A stretch of DNA of 64,000 nucleotides, from assembly GCA_021030915.1 (NCBI GenBank), contig JAGEMR010000009.1, forward strand, positions 186,001 through 250,000. The letters run 5' to 3'. Source of the DNA: Astrothelium macrocarpum. Its lineage: Eukaryota > Ascomycota > Dothideomycetes > Trypetheliales > Trypetheliaceae. Below the pieces are notes generated by a model. It was not told where the DNA came from and did no database searches. It saw nothing but the letters and a program-made list of their open reading frames with translations. Below, piece by piece: positions 13,183 through 26,336 of this stretch; position 1 is the stretch's first letter, and every line of letters starts with the position of its first letter. A program made the translations under genes and the position numbers.

Positions 13183-13501
13183 GTTGCAAGAGCGGTGGCG
13201 GAAATGAGGTGCTATGAATACAACAATGTAGATGATGCGTTCCCGTTAAAGACAACGTATATGGGCTTGGAAGTTTGCGTGTAAACTCAGCAGGACTTTG
13301 GAATTATCATAGGCTTGATCGAGGTAGGAGAGGAAGTAGCAGCATGTGCGTTACAGGTCTCAAAGGACAATGCGTCAGAGGGGCAACTTGAAGTGAGCTT
13401 TAGTTTAAAACCCTTTCTCCCAGCACCGCGAAGAACAAAGATTTCAATACTCCGGAGCTTTGATCTCGAATCGTATATAATTTGCCCACAGTCTCTAAAA
13501 T
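13183..13501. promoter_or_regulatory. divergent intergenic region ykt6 / slh1
   Basis: The 319 bp between the two start codons must contain both promoters, because the genes are transcribed away from each other. No specific factor site was assigned. Confidence 0.6.
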
Positions 13502-16500
13502 ATGTCTCCTGCTTTAGAATCTGCAGAATCGCAGTGGTTGACACAGCTCAACGCTATGCGAACCGCTATTGCTGAACTTCACCTGCCAAAAGACGTTGAA
13601 AGTGGTAAGCCTTATGGACACGATCTTGATATCGATGATGTCGAATATCCTAGCTCCATCAATAGCACTGGTGATGAAGATCTCTGGGATCTCATTGATA
13701 CCGATCAAGGATCGGACAGCGATGACGCTGAGTCGCCCAGTAATAACGGATTTCTATCTCACGGGATTAACGGGCAGCTGGCTTTCAACGACGAATGGCT
13801 AACAAGTCAATGTGAAAGAGTCGCTTCTCAGACATCTGCGCTAGATGCACATGTGTTGCACGCGCAATTGCTGGATGTTCTTCGCACGAATGATGGGATG
13901 CAGCAAACGCGGCTCGTTGATATTCTTGGTTTCAGTGAGCTCGACCTCGTCTCTGATTTAGTGAATCATCGTGAGAGCATTATAGCTTCTAAACGAGATC
14001 AAGAAAATGGACGGGATTCATTTGGAGGGCTATTGACCCGCCATGAGCGAGAGGAAGCTCTACGTCGACAAGATTATCAACACAAGACTGCTACTCTCCA
14101 GCCTAGCATGAATCGTACTGAACAGCAGTATCCTCATGTCTACGGTGCTAAAAATTCCGGCAACTTTCTCTCGGCCTTTGGTCATAAATACTCTTTACCA
14201 ATCGGAAGTGAAAGGATAGAACATGAAAAATATCAAGAATATAGCATCCCCGCATCGCGAGTAGGAACCCTGGCGGCTGGAGAGCAGCTCGTTCGCGTTC
14301 AGGACATGGATGAATTGTGCAAAGGTACTTTCAAGGGATACAAGACTTTGAACCGCATGCAGAGCTTGGTGTATCCTGTAGCCTACAAGACCAGCGAAAA
14401 CATGCTTATCTGTGCGCCCACCGGAGCGGTGAGTGCCGTCCCTATCCTTCACTTAAGCGCAATCTAATCTGTTCAAAGGGCAAAACGGATGCAGCGATGC
14501 TCACTATACTAAGTATCATTGCCAAAAATATAAACACTGGTTCAGACACCAGCTTGAGTCGCATTGATCTTGTGATCCAGACCGACGACTTCAAGATTGT
14601 TTACGTTGCGCCCATGAAGGCACTTGCAGCAGAAATTACCGAAAAACTGGGAAAGCGCCTTGCCTGGCTTGGAATTCAAGTTCGAGAACTTACCGGTGAT
14701 ATGCATTTGACAAAAGCGGAAATCGTCCAAACTCAAATCATTGTAACAACACCTGAAAAGTGGGATGTCGTCACTCGAAAGAGTACCGGCGATACAGAGC
14801 TCGTACAAAAAGTCCGTCTTCTCATAATCGATGAAGTACATATGCTCCATGATGAGCGTGGTGCCATACTGGAATCCCTAGTTGCAAGGACTGAACGTCA
14901 AGTAGAAAGCACACAATCACTCATTCGAATCGTCGGACTGTCCGCAACATTACCGAATTATATCGACATTGCCGACTTCCTCAAAGTCAATCGCACTGCG
15001 GGAATGTTTTATTTTGATGCTTCATTCAGACCAGTGCCACTTGAACAGCACTTTGTGGGTGTAAAAGGGAAACCCGGCACCAAACCCTCAAAAGATAACT
15101 TAGAGCACACAGCCTTTGAGAAAGTCAAGGATATGCTTGAATTGGGACACCAAGTCATGGTATTTGTACATTCACGGAAGGATACATGGAAGACAGCCAG
15201 GAATCTTTATGAGATGGCCACAGATCAACAGTGTACAGATCTTTTTGACCCAACACACCACGAAGGTTACGAGCGGGCCGTTCGCGACATGAAGACCTCC
15301 AAGGGAAGAGAATTGAGAGAGCTGCTGCCAAAAGGTATGAGTACTCATCATGCGGGTATGGCTCGATCAGATCGTAATCTTGTAGAGCGTCTATTTGCCG
15401 AAGGTGTCTTGAAAATTTTGTGTTGCACTGCAACGCTTGCCTGGGGTGTGAATCTGCCCGCCGCGGCGGTCATTATCAAGGGAACCCAGCTATACAGTGC
15501 TCAAGAAGGGAAATTTGTTGACGTTGGTATCCTTGATGTCCTACAGATTTTTGGTAGAGCAGGTCGGCCTCAGTTTCAAGACAGTGGTATTGGCTTCATT
15601 TGCACGACACAGGATAAACTTGATCATTACCTGAGTGCGGTTACGCAGCAACAACCCATCGAATCCAAATTCTCCAAGAAACTGGTGGATAACCTCAACG
15701 CTGAAATATCTTTGGGAACGGTAACTTCAATATCAGAAGCTGTTCAGTGGGTCGGATATTCCTACTTATTCGTGCGCATGTGCCGAAATCCTATGACCTA
15801 TGGAATAGATTGGGCAGAGCGTCAGAATGATCCACAGCTGGTTCAGCGGAGGCGAGATCTGGTCATACAAGCTGCTCGTACCCTACACAAGAGCCAAATG
15901 ATCATCTTCAATGAAACGACAGAGGAACTGAAAGCCAAGGATGTTGGCCGAATCGCCAGCCAATACTATGTGCTTCAATCAAGCATTGAGATTTTCAATA
16001 CGATGATGCGACCTTACGCGACAGAAGCTGATGTCTTGAAAATGATCAGCATGAGCGGCGAATTCGACAATATACAAAGTCGAGAGAACGAAGAGAAGGA
16101 GCTATCGAATTTAAAAAACGATGTGTGCCCTTGTGACATTGAAGGCGGCATAGGCACGACGTTTGGAAAGACAAATGTGCTACTACAATCATACATATCG
16201 AGAGCTCGAATCGATGATTTTGCGTTGGTCTCCGACAGCGCCTATGTTGCTCAAAATGCCGCAAGAATATGTCGAGCCTTGTTCATGATGGCTCTCAATC
16301 GCCGATGGGGTTACCAGTGCTTGGTCATGCTTTCAATGTGCAAGTCAATTGAGAAACAAGTTTGGCCTTATCAACACCCATTTCATCAATTTGACCTTCC
16401 CCAAGCAGTCCTCCGGAATCTGGATGATAAAGGGTCGGTCTCCTCAATTGAAGCTCTACGTGACATGGATCAAACGGAAATTGGTCAACTTGTTCACAAC

Positions 16501-19497
16501 AATAGAATGGGAAATACCTTAGGCAAACTACTTGACAACTTTCCTACCATTAGTGTTGAAGCCGAGATAGCGCCTCTTAATCGAGATGTGCTACGAGTCC
16601 ACCTATTCCTTACACCGGACTTTCGTTGGAATGATAGGCACCATGGAACCTCAGAATCATACTGGATCTGGGTTGAAAACTCCGAGACGTCGGAAATCTA
16701 TCACCACGAATTCTTCATTCTCAGTCGGAAAAAACTTTACACGACTCATGAGTTGAACTTCACGATCCCCTTGTCGGATCCTGTTCCATCCCAGATCTAT
16801 GTTCGGGCAGTCTCGGATCGATGGCTTGGTGCAGAGACGGTGACGCCTGTCTCTTTTCAGCATCTTATTCGACCTGATACCGAAAGCGTTTACACAGACT
16901 TACTCGCACTGCAGCCTCTACCGATATCGGCGCTCCGTAATCCACCTCTTGAAGAAATTTACGGACAACGCTTCCAATTCTTCAATCCCATGCAAACTCA
17001 AATATTCCATTGCATGTACCATACTTCGGCAAATGTACTCCTGGGCTCACCCACTGGCAGTGGCAAGACTATGGCGGCCGAGCTGAGTATGTGGTGGGCT
17101 TTTAGAGAGAAGCCTGGATCTAAAGTGGTCTACATTGCTCCTATGAAGGCACTTGTCCGGGAACGCGTTCAAGATTGGGGAAGACGGCTTGCACGACCTC
17201 TAGGCTTGAAGCTCGTCGAACTGACTGGAGACAACACGCCAGATACTCGCAGCATTCAAGATGCAGACATTATCATCACAACGCCAGAGAAATGGGATGG
17301 AATCAGTCGCAGTTGGCAAACGAGAAGCTATGTCCAACGAGTGAGTCTGGTTATCATCGATGAAATCCATTTGCTTGGTGGTGATCGAGGCCCTATCCTT
17401 GAAATCATCGTATCGAGAATGAATTACATCGCTTCACAAAAGAAAGGCACAGTCCGTATCGTAGGAATGTCAACAGCATGTGCAAATGCGTCAGACCTTG
17501 CGAATTGGCTCGGAGTCAAAGAAGGTTTGTTCAACTTCCGCCACTCTGTCAGGCCAGTCCCACTCGAGATTTACATTGATGGTTTTCCTGAAATGAGAGG
17601 ATTTTGTCCTTTGATGCAGTCTATGAATCGACCCACATTCCTTGCCATCAAGGCCCATTCGCCCAGAAAGCCGGTCATCGTCTTCGTACCTTCACGCCGA
17701 CAAACACGATTGACAGCAAAGGATCTGATCAATTTTTGTGGCAGTGAGGATGATCCGCGCAGATTCGTGGCAATGTCTGAAGATGATTTGGCATTGAACT
17801 TGTCTCGAGTGAAGGACGAAGCTTTGAGAGAAGCTCTTAGTTTTGGGATTGGATTGCACCACGCAGGCTTGGTTGAATCAGATCGACAATTGGCGGAAGA
17901 ACTTTTTGCAAATAACAAAATCCAGATCCTGGTTGCGACAAGTACGCTAGCCTGGGGAGTTAACTTGCCAGCCCATCTCGTGATTGTTAAAGGAACCCAA
18001 TTCTTTGATGCGAAGATTGAGGGTTACAAAGATATGGATCTCACGGATGTTCTCCAAATGCTAGGCCGGGCAGGTCGTCCACAATTCGACTCTTCTGGAA
18101 TTGCAAGGATCTTCACTCAAGACGCTAAGAAGGAATTTTACAAACACTTCCTTCATACCGGATTCCCGGTAGAATCATCGCTACACCAAGTCCTTGATAA
18201 CCATTTTGCGGCTGAGGTTTCAGCACAGACCATAGCTACCAAGCAGGATGCACTGGATTATCTGACTTGGACTTTTCTGTTTCGGAGACTGCATAAGAAT
18301 CCATCTTTTTATGGCCTCGAGATTTATGCAGAAGAGCATAACACTGTGGTGTCTCACCAATTGGCGGAAGATTACATGATTGAAATGGTTGATAACTCTT
18401 TCACGGAACTTGCAGACTCTGGATGTGTAAACGTCGAGCCGAATGGCAATATAGATCCTACTCCGATGGGAAAGATCATGAGCTACTACTATCTATCCCA
18501 CAAAACAATTCGACACCTACTACGGCATGCGAAGCAAGACGCGAGTTTCGAAGACGTATTATCGTGGGTGTCATGTGCGACTGAATACGATGACTTGCCA
18601 GTCCGTCACAACGAAGATCTCATCAATGCGGAGCTCTCCAGCAACCTCCCTCTTCAAGCAGGAAATTTGTCTTTGCCAATGCACGATCCTCATGTTAAAG
18701 CCTTTTTGCTGCTCCAGGCTCATTTCTCGCGTGTCACTCTCCCAATTACAGATTACGTTGGTGACCAGAATTCCGTTCTTGACCAGAGCGTTCGTATCAT
18801 TCAAGCAACAATTGATGTGCTTGCTGAGCTAGACATGCTTTCGAGTTGTCGTCAGGTCATTCTACTTCTCCAGTGCGTAAAATCAGCGCGGTGGCCCGAA
18901 GACTCCCCTCTTTCTATCTTACCGGGTGTGAACGATGCTACCGACAGGAACGTTAGACTCAGCGCTTCCGCTACTCCCCTGGATCTAGAGACGATTGTGT
19001 CATACCCCCAAAACAAAGTGGAGCAGACACTGCGGGACTTTGGAGTTCCAAACAGCGCGTCTGCTATAAAGATCATTCAGCAGCTTCCAAATCTGATGTT
19101 GAATGTATCTGACGTCAATGCCCTGGGCCTGACGATCAACATTCGACGTAAAAACATTATGACAAATCAGGAGCATCGGATGTACGCGCCCAAGTTTCCC
19201 AAGCCACAAACGGAGGGGTTCTTTGTTCTGGTCTCTGAGGCATGGCGGGGTAATGTGGTGGCTCTGAAGAGAGTCTCCTGGACAAACGCAAACACATCTC
19301 AGAACCAGAAGGCGAGCAATCATACAGCTGCTAAATCTGTGATCAAGCTACCGCAAAGCCATGATGCACGGGTGATGGATGTTCTGGTCTTGAGTGACGG
19401 GTACATTGGTATGCAATGGAGTCTCAAAGGAATTGAGGTTCCTCAAGCGCCAGAAGTGGTGCATGACGCGTCTAAGGACAAGAGCGTCGCAGAATGA
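13502..19497 (+). CDS. Slh1/ASCC3-type double-cassette Ski2-like helicase
   Basis: Ribosome-quality-control trigger helicase; in yeast Slh1 splits collided ribosomes as part of the RQT complex. Two exons (13502-14428 and 14479-19497) give about 1,981 residues, close to yeast Slh1 (1,967). The 50-nt intron falls inside the Walker A codons of the first cassette. Cassette 1: APTGAGKTD (around residue 307), DEVHMLHD (around 427), then a helicase C domain and Sec63 unit. Cassette 2: GSPTGSGKT (around 1165), DEIHLLGGDRG (around 1270), then a second Sec63 unit. The alternative, spliceosomal Brr2, has the same layout but a longer N-terminus with PWI-like and plug regions; the block MDELCKGTFKGYKTLNRMQS fits Slh1 better. 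Both ATP sites look intact. Confidence 0.92.
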
Positions 19498-20604
19498 TAT
19501 CATTACTGTTCGTAACACCCTTCAAACATGCCTTCAAGCCTCTTGCACTATGCTTGGGATTAGGAGGCGTTGGTGTGTCAGTCACATTCAGCTGGACGGA
19601 TCTTCTCCGGCCAGCAAGCCAAGCTTCTTGTAGCTCCCACATGGCAAGATGCGCAAAGCTTTAATACACAGAGGGCAAGCACATTGAAAGGTGTTTCATC
19701 GCAGCGCTGATAGAACCAGTGCAAGATGACTTGGCCGCTTTTAACAGCCATAGGTATTGCAAGCCGCGGCGTAGACGAAAGTTGATTCTACTTGGATTAT
19801 TGTGTTTCACGCTTCTTGGTGTTATTATTATTAAGGTTTCCGATGGTCGCCACCAGGGGTTGCAATAGAACTATCACTTGCGGCACGCCTTGTAGGGAGG
19901 TCCTCGACAATTTACACCAAAAATAATCTTGAGAGCTATTTCCCAATGGATTATCTACGTATCATTTACGGTCCATGATTGTTTGGAGTAGCATGTAATC
20001 CTTCTTAAGACGTGTTCGGCGAGTGATACCTCGTTCTATCTCCGGTTGAATTTCTAAGACCTCCACATTGGTCCACACAAACAAAATGTCATCAAATTCT
20101 TCAAACGCTTCTCACTCACCTTTTTTCCTTTCTATCCTTCATTCTATATCATTCATCTTGATCCTTTCGGCATGATGGCTGACCGATGAAGACCGAAGAA
20201 GTCCTTCCATTGCCGACCGTCCCGGGGTGCCGTGTTCGTCCTGCAACGATAAAATTTCCAGCACACCTCCATCCAATACCCTGCCCTTATTTTGTGACTT
20301 TGTTTTCTTGGATTCGTCCAACTAGAGCCGAGCAAGAATACATATTCGTTCCCGGCGCAATTATTACTCCATAGTTGATCAGAAGGTCGCAATGATAAAA
20401 GATCACTATCACATTGGATGACTGATGTACCAGACGCCTAAAACTTGTCTTTTTATATAGATCGATAATGCCGTACATGTGTCCAAACACTGGTTGCCAG
20501 CTAAGTAGTTGAAAAATTAGCTGCCAAACCGTTTGTGGGACATGCAATAGCGTGACATCCGAGGCTTTTTAATATTACTTGGCCCAGCTATCATTTTGTT
20601 CAAA
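19498..20604. other. intergenic, no gene seen
   Basis: About 1.1 kb between slh1 and the methyltransferase gene. A TATA-like run lies near 20450-20460 (TTTTTATATAG). No coding region or repeat was supported. Confidence 0.45.
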
Positions 20605-21552
20605 ATGGCTACCTCCGCCACATCAGATCAAAACGCTACAGTCCGTGTCAAAGAACCGGGGTTTTCTTTTAAACAAGGTGCAAACTGGTCAAAGTACCTC
20701 GCCTTCCGCCCCGTCTACCCAGAGTCATTCTTTCAACGCATCTATGACTACCACTCTCAAAAGGGCCAAACGGCTTGTTCTGTAGCCCACGAAGTCGGCG
20801 CGGGCTGTGGTGTTGTCTCTGCCACTCTCGCATCTCGTTTTGCCAAGGTCATTGTTTCTGATCCCAACGATGGGTACGTCACATTGGCGCGAAAGATGCT
20901 TGTAGAAGAATCAGCCCTTCCAGAATCTCGGTTCAGATTTCTACAAGAAAGCGGCGAGAAGAGCTCTGTGGAGTCTGCCAGTATTGATTTGGTAGCTGCG
21001 TGTGAGTGTGTTCATTGGATGGATACTGATGCTGCTATTGAAGAGTTTGGCCGTGAACTCAAACCGGGTGGCACGCTCGTGATGACACACTATACTTATC
21101 CATGGATTGAAGGAAATGAGCGTGCTCAGGACATTTGGAAAGCGATGTGGCATTTATTTTCCCAGAGGGCTCGAGGCGAGTTGATTGACCGCGCTTTTAT
21201 GACAGCTGGTACGGGGTATGATTGTTTGGAATTCCCTCAGAGAGATTGGGAGATGGTCAGAAGAGTTTATGTTAATGCCAAGGGGAGTATCGAAACTTTT
21301 GTAATGAGTGACTTAATTGGTTCGAACAAGGTCAAGGAGGGAGAAGAAAAGATTTGGGTCGAGGATGATGAAGACTGGCGTAGCGTGCGAGGGATCGATT
21401 GGTTAAAGGGGTATTTTGGGACACTATTGCCTCGCATACCGGAGTCGGAAATGCAAAATCTTTGGAATGAGTTGGAATCCGCTCTGGCAGGGAAGCAAGT
21501 CAAGATTGACACTGCCGTGGTGATGGTTCTTGCCACAAGGAGAGCAAGATAA
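20605..21552 (+). CDS. SAM-dependent methyltransferase, trans-aconitate methyltransferase-like
   Basis: Single-exon protein of 315 residues with a class I Rossmann methyltransferase fold. The SAM-binding motif I is AHEVGAGCGVVSATLA (about residues 63-78), with the acidic residue VSDPN after strand 2. The post-motif region SIDLVAACECVHWMD is typical of the yeast Tmt1/trans-aconitate 3-methyltransferase-like family (methyltransferase type 11). The N-terminal KQGANWSKYLAFRPVYP block is common in fungal members. The start ATG sits in a good context (CAAAATGGC). The substrate is inferred only at the family level: a small carboxylic acid or a secondary metabolite. No biosynthetic cluster surrounds it. 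Confidence 0.82.
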   Translation: MATSATSDQNATVRVKEPGFSFKQGANWSKYLAFRPVYPESFFQRIYDYHSQKGQTACSVAHEVGAGCGVVSATLASRFAKVIVSDPNDGYVTLARKMLVEESALPESRFRFLQESGEKSSVESASIDLVAACECVHWMDTDAAIEEFGRELKPGGTLVMTHYTYPWIEGNERAQDIWKAMWHLFSQRARGELIDRAFMTAGTGYDCLEFPQRDWEMVRRVYVNAKGSIETFVMSDLIGSNKVKEGEEKIWVEDDEDWRSVRGIDWLKGYFGTLLPRIPESEMQNLWNELESALAGKQVKIDTAVVMVLATRRAR

Positions 21553-22096
21553 ATCAGTGGATACGGGTGTCCGAAATGTCAGTTTGAGCTTGGAACATAC
21601 TCTTACCGGGTCCTCATACCTTCCGGAGAAGCCCATTATATCGATCAACCCTTCCATCAGAATGCCACCTACGATAAAATTGTTATCTCCGTCGGAGCAC
21701 TATCGACGTCTGTCTTTTATTCGATTAATATTGTGATTTATTTCAAACATAGAACTTGTAGCGCATTGTTCAGGACAGCTATTCTTGTCAACGCTAGCTT
21801 TTTGGTGAGTCGAGCACATTAAATATCACAAGAACAAATGGCACCCCCCTCCTGAGCTGTAAATTAACAAACGGGAGAGAAATTTGTCAAACTTGAGCGA
21901 CATGTGGTAAACTCTGGAACGAATTGATCGGAATAAGCGTACTTGTATCTATCATGTCAATAAGAAGACGAGAATACCATCCTTAGTAACCAGAAGAACC
22001 AAATAACCAAGGCTTTCGAATTTGACATGTCATTTTCAGATAAATTGGATTAGTGTCCTCTGATTGTCCAAACGTCCGTATCAGATAGGAGGCTCC
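21553..22096. other. intergenic between convergent genes
   Basis: About 540 bp between two genes that converge (methyltransferase plus, oxidoreductase minus). It should hold both 3' untranslated regions. Nothing else was seen. Confidence 0.5.
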
Positions 22097-23326
22097 CTAG
22101 GCGAAAGGCCCTGCCATTCCCTCTTCTTCTATTCCAAGCGCAATTTTCCCAATAGTGGTTGCGGACTCGATCAATCCATGTGCCTGCTTTAATCCCTCCT
22201 TTGTCAATTTAATTCGCACGGTCAAATGACATTTGATTACTCCGGAGTCGCAGCGCGCAGCCAATTCCTCCAGCATCAAGTGTTGAGCCTCGCGATCGTA
22301 TCCATGGTAAGCCCGCGTACCTAGCCAGCACCAGGCGAAAGTGAGCGATTTGGATAGGAACTGCGTGCCGTAAAAATTGATCGAGCTCTGAACAATGGAG
22401 CAGATCTTGCCCAAAGGATCGCAGATATCGGCGCACACTGACAAATACTGTGATGTCGAGTGCGTAATGAATATGTACCTGCTCAATAACGGAAAGGTTA
22501 CCGAGGGGATCTTGCTTTCATAGGAATATGGATACGATTCTTACTTGAGTGGGACATTGAGTTTGAGGGCTTCGACTTGTGGTTTCAGGTCTTTGTGGTG
22601 GTTCAACACATGCGTAGCCCCCATCTTCTTCGTCCAGTCGACAGTTTCCGGACGTGATGCTGTAGTAATCACGATAGGTAACTTGAGAACATACCGTGCA
22701 ATCTGTGAAGCCATGGAGCCCACTCCTCCAGCTCCGTTAATAATGAGAATGGCCGCTTGCTCATTTTCTTGGACGCCGAGCCGTTGGACTATGGCCTCAA
22801 ACGCCGTACCGTACGTCAAAGGCATAGCAGCAGATTCCACGAAGTCAAACTTGGAAGGTTTATGCCCTACGGTGCGCTCGTCGACAATTTGAAACTCTGC
22901 CGTAGAGCCTTGGCGAGTCGTGGAACCCACGTAAAAGACCGCATCGCCGGGCTTGAAGTATCTGCACTCTGGTCCAACATCGCGAACTACGCCGGCGCCG
23001 TCGAAACCAATGACGTGAATCGGCTTAGGCACATGATCATAATAGTCTAGCGACAGAGTCAGAGTTGCGTCTTATTCTTGAAACTCTATTCTCCATTCAT
23101 TTACCTGGTGCATCATCGTAGGTTCCACTGCGAACTTTGATATCGATGGGGTTCACAGACATTGCTTTGACCCTGGGCAAGATTGTTAGGTACTGGCAAC
23201 ACTCGAGATCATGGTTTGCAAATACTCGATAAGAAGGTCTCGTCCTTTCGGTTTATCGGGTTCTGCCAAGTTGTGCGTTTCCAAATTGGTAGCAGATCCA
23301 TACTGCGTTACCCCAATTGCTTTCAT
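22097..23326 (-). CDS. zinc-type alcohol dehydrogenase / quinone oxidoreductase family protein
   Basis: Medium-chain dehydrogenase/reductase using NAD(P)H. The N-terminal exon begins MKAIGVTQYGSA. The next exon gives VKAMSVNPIDIKVRSG, then the catalytic-domain block HVIGFDGAGVVRDVG and the Rossmann nucleotide site INGAGGVGSMASQIAR. The C-terminal exon ends in TIGKIALGIEEEG. At least four exons; donors GTATTT, GTAAAT and GTAAGA with CAG/TAG acceptors restore one frame of about 335 residues. Family members of the zinc-type-like subgroup often lack structural zinc. I do not see the Cys cluster of classical alcohol dehydrogenases here, so enone or quinone reduction is more likely than alcohol oxidation (inference). 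Confidence 0.85.
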
Positions 23327-24929
23327 GTTGCCGTAATCAAGGCGGAGTGGATTTTCAAGGACTTCTGAATGAATGTTTGCATGGCAAGAGGACTTGCAGT
23401 GAAATATCAATTGATGAGATGAGTTTACAATACTCTTCGTGGCAAGTACTGGTGTTAGGATTACAATTTGAATATTCTAATCGTTCTTCCTTGAGAGAAA
23501 GAACTGCCTCGGCTCGAGGTACCTTATGAAGTCACATAATCATACTCCAAACCTCGTGCATGGACTATCCTAGCGACTGCGGTTGTCATATAGTTATGTG
23601 AGTGAGAAAAATACAATGAATTGTCGATCCTTGACTCTCGATCCGGAGTTTGACAAGTCTGCACAGTATGTGCTACATCGAGAAGCGATGGGCTGGAGAG
23701 TGTTCAAGCCAACCCGCTCAGAGCGAGGAAGCAAAAACGCAACGCAAAACCCAGCTTATGACAAGTAGTGGCGTAGAAATTTTTGCTGCACACAAGGGTC
23801 CCAGCGGCCATTGCAGAGGTTTGTGTACGAAGTAGATACGATCATTAGCGCTCGAGTGTGCCGATTTAGCTTGACTTCTGGGTGATTTCCGTTCTAGCGT
23901 CGGGAACAGGCTAGTCAGGGGTGTCTTTGTGATCTTGTTGTTAACTCCGACTAGCTCGGCTTCCAGAGTTTTATATCGGATCCAACCATTTTCCAACTTA
24001 GCCTACCTGACGCCGTCCTCTCTAGCTGCATTTCCTACCAAATGATTGACCGCAACATCTGTGTTTGTCATAGCACAGCTCATGGTCTGGCAAGCACAAA
24101 CCCTGCCTACAAAAATTCAGGATTGAGATAATCAGGATTCAGCTCCAGCATGCGCTTCCATAGCTACTTATCAGTTTACGCTTCTGCGCCTAGCTGTACG
24201 AACCTCCCGAACATGATTAAGTTCACTTCCTGCGATATCACCAAAGCCGAACCTCCCTCGTTACTTGCATCGAGAAGATTTGCTGGAACAAAAGGTATAT
24301 TGGAGTAAGATGGATCGATGGAACTCGAATCATAAATATTCTGTCCTGGAACTGCTCATTCCTACGACATCTCGTTTTTGTTATGGCAAAAGTACATTGC
24401 CACGCGTAGTCAAAATAGTTGCACTACCTATCGATCCAATTGTTGCGGTCCAGAGCGGTGAGATATGTACAAATGATCTTGGGTCACGCGAAACTTATCA
24501 AAACCTTACAAGGTTTCCTAAAGAATGTGTTAATATTCATCACCATATACGGCATGTTATTAGTATCAGTTCGAACATTGGAGTACGCGTGGAAAAGCAT
24601 AATTGAATCAGTTCTGAATGACTTGGCTTTATGAGAATGAAATCACTCTATTTTGGTGTAAGGTAAGGTACTTATGTGAAGCGATGACATCAGCAGTGGT
24701 TACTTTGATAGACCTGTCCTCCATTGGCGACGACTTAAGAATAATTGAATTGATCGGTGATGATGTAGCGGCTTGGTACCTTGCGATGTAGGATATAGTT
24801 TGCAGAGCACATCAGGTCTTTGGCATCCTTCCGCTTTCTAGCTCTGCTTTTTGACCGAAGTGGACTAGTACGCTGCCCTACTAAGCAGGTGCTGAGCTCA
24901 CTCGAGAAAAGTTTTGAAGAAATTTGTTC
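23327..24929. other. intergenic, no gene seen
   Basis: 1.6 kb with many stop codons in all frames. The longest open frames (for example 24265-24606) show no domain and weak codon bias. No terminal repeats or transposon remnants were recognised. Confidence 0.45.
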
Positions 24930-25833
24930 TCATACCAGCCAGCGATAAAACGTGCGGTACCGAAAAAGTAGCACGGCCAATGCAACACTTGTCCCAAGTC
25001 CCCCTAAAGCGATTCCGATTTTCTTGGACGCATTCCTTTTCAATCTCTTCGTGTATTCGTCGAGTTGCGGGACAACTTCAGCGGCTGTGTTGCCATTCGG
25101 AAAAGGTACTTCGGGAACTTCCTTTTCCAGAAATTTGCACAGCGGCCCCCAACCCTCTTGAACTTGCCACTCGAGTAGCCTATCCGGCGGAGTCATTCCC
25201 CTTATCATCGCACAATGCTCTTGATAAACCCGCTTTCCATTTACTATGAAGTTGCCTCGAAAAGCCGGGTCCCAGATTTGCTGTATTATGCGCCGCATCC
25301 AGTACGACCCTGTGTCGAAATATTCGAACCATTCCATTCTGCCTCCCGGAGTCCCATACATTTTAAGCGCCACTTGACATGAGGTATGCCATGCATCAAC
25401 CTCACGTGTATTGAGAATTACTTTTGCTTCTGGATATGCTTTCATAAGATCCGTTGCAAAGAAGGCGCACGGAAAGTCGGTCACAGCCATGCAGTTACCT
25501 AAGAGCGAGTCCCAAAACGCCGTATCGAGCCTTGGGCCCTTGCCTTCCCATTTAGAGAGCTGCGCTTCGCCGAACGCAATGCATTCGCCTGGATTTTCAA
25601 CAAGTCTTCTTCCATGGTATCTGACAAGATTAGTTTCTAAACAGACTACACTGGAGTGATTGCAAAAATGGGAGAGCATACACATCACTATATCCGAGAA
25701 TCGCGAGCGCCTTTGCAAGAGAATCTGTACCAGATCTGGGCATGCCACAAGCAATTACTGAAAATGGCTTGGCCGGATCGCGTCTTCGGGTGGGGCTTTC
25801 AACATGATGTACTCTATCCCAGATCCGCTGCAT
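24930..25833 (-). CDS. P-loop sulfotransferase-family protein with C-terminal membrane segment
   Basis: Fungal member of the sulfotransferase group often mis-annotated as NAD-dependent epimerase. Two exons, joined at GYSDV|YHGRRLVENPGE by a GTATGC...CAG intron. The N-terminal PAPS-binding loop is ACGMPRSGTDSLAKAL (about residues 29-44). The second conserved block is AYPEAKVILNTREVDAWHTS, which contains the 3'-phosphate-binding region. The protein ends with a hydrophobic helix (IGIALGGLGTSVALAVLLF) and basic RYRTFYRWLV, a likely tail anchor. Length about 275 residues. The substrate is unknown. Confidence 0.83.
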
Positions 25834-26336
25834 GTCAAATAAGCTCTGACCCTAGAGGGAATTGCTAGGTTTGGACTTGTAAGAGAATTAAGATTGACAG
25901 ATTGATTATCTGATTGGTCGACATGTTGTGTAGCGATTAACGAGTGTGGTTTCGAAGGCTCTATTTAGGCCACCCGCCTAAATCAAAGCTTGGACCAAGA
26001 AGAACAGTGGATAGATTTTCCTACGTAAAACCAACATGATGGCGCCCACTTGAGAACCAGGTTAGGAATTAAATTTTCAAGTCCCACGTTTCAAAAAATT
26101 AATACGGCTTTTTTCAATCCTTTAAACCCCATTTCGTTTGCATCGTACGGCTCTACGGCTGCCGCAATCGATGCATCGTAACCACGTACTAGCCACAGTG
26201 AGCTAATCGATTCTCAGACTGCGCTGCATCTGACTGCCTTGATAAACTCAACACAAATTTCGATTAAACACGTGAGAGGCTTTTGGTTATTTTCTTGACA
26301 AAGTGCTTATTGTGGTTCATTGTGCGAAAGCTTCAT
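25834..26336. other. intergenic, no gene seen
   Basis: About 500 bp containing the sulfotransferase upstream region and the 3' flank of the AAA-ATPase gene. No feature was recognised. Confidence 0.45.

Noticed and set aside
23327..24929. Decayed transposon in the large gap
   Set aside because: No inverted or direct terminal repeats, no target duplication and no reverse-transcriptase or transposase motif in any frame.
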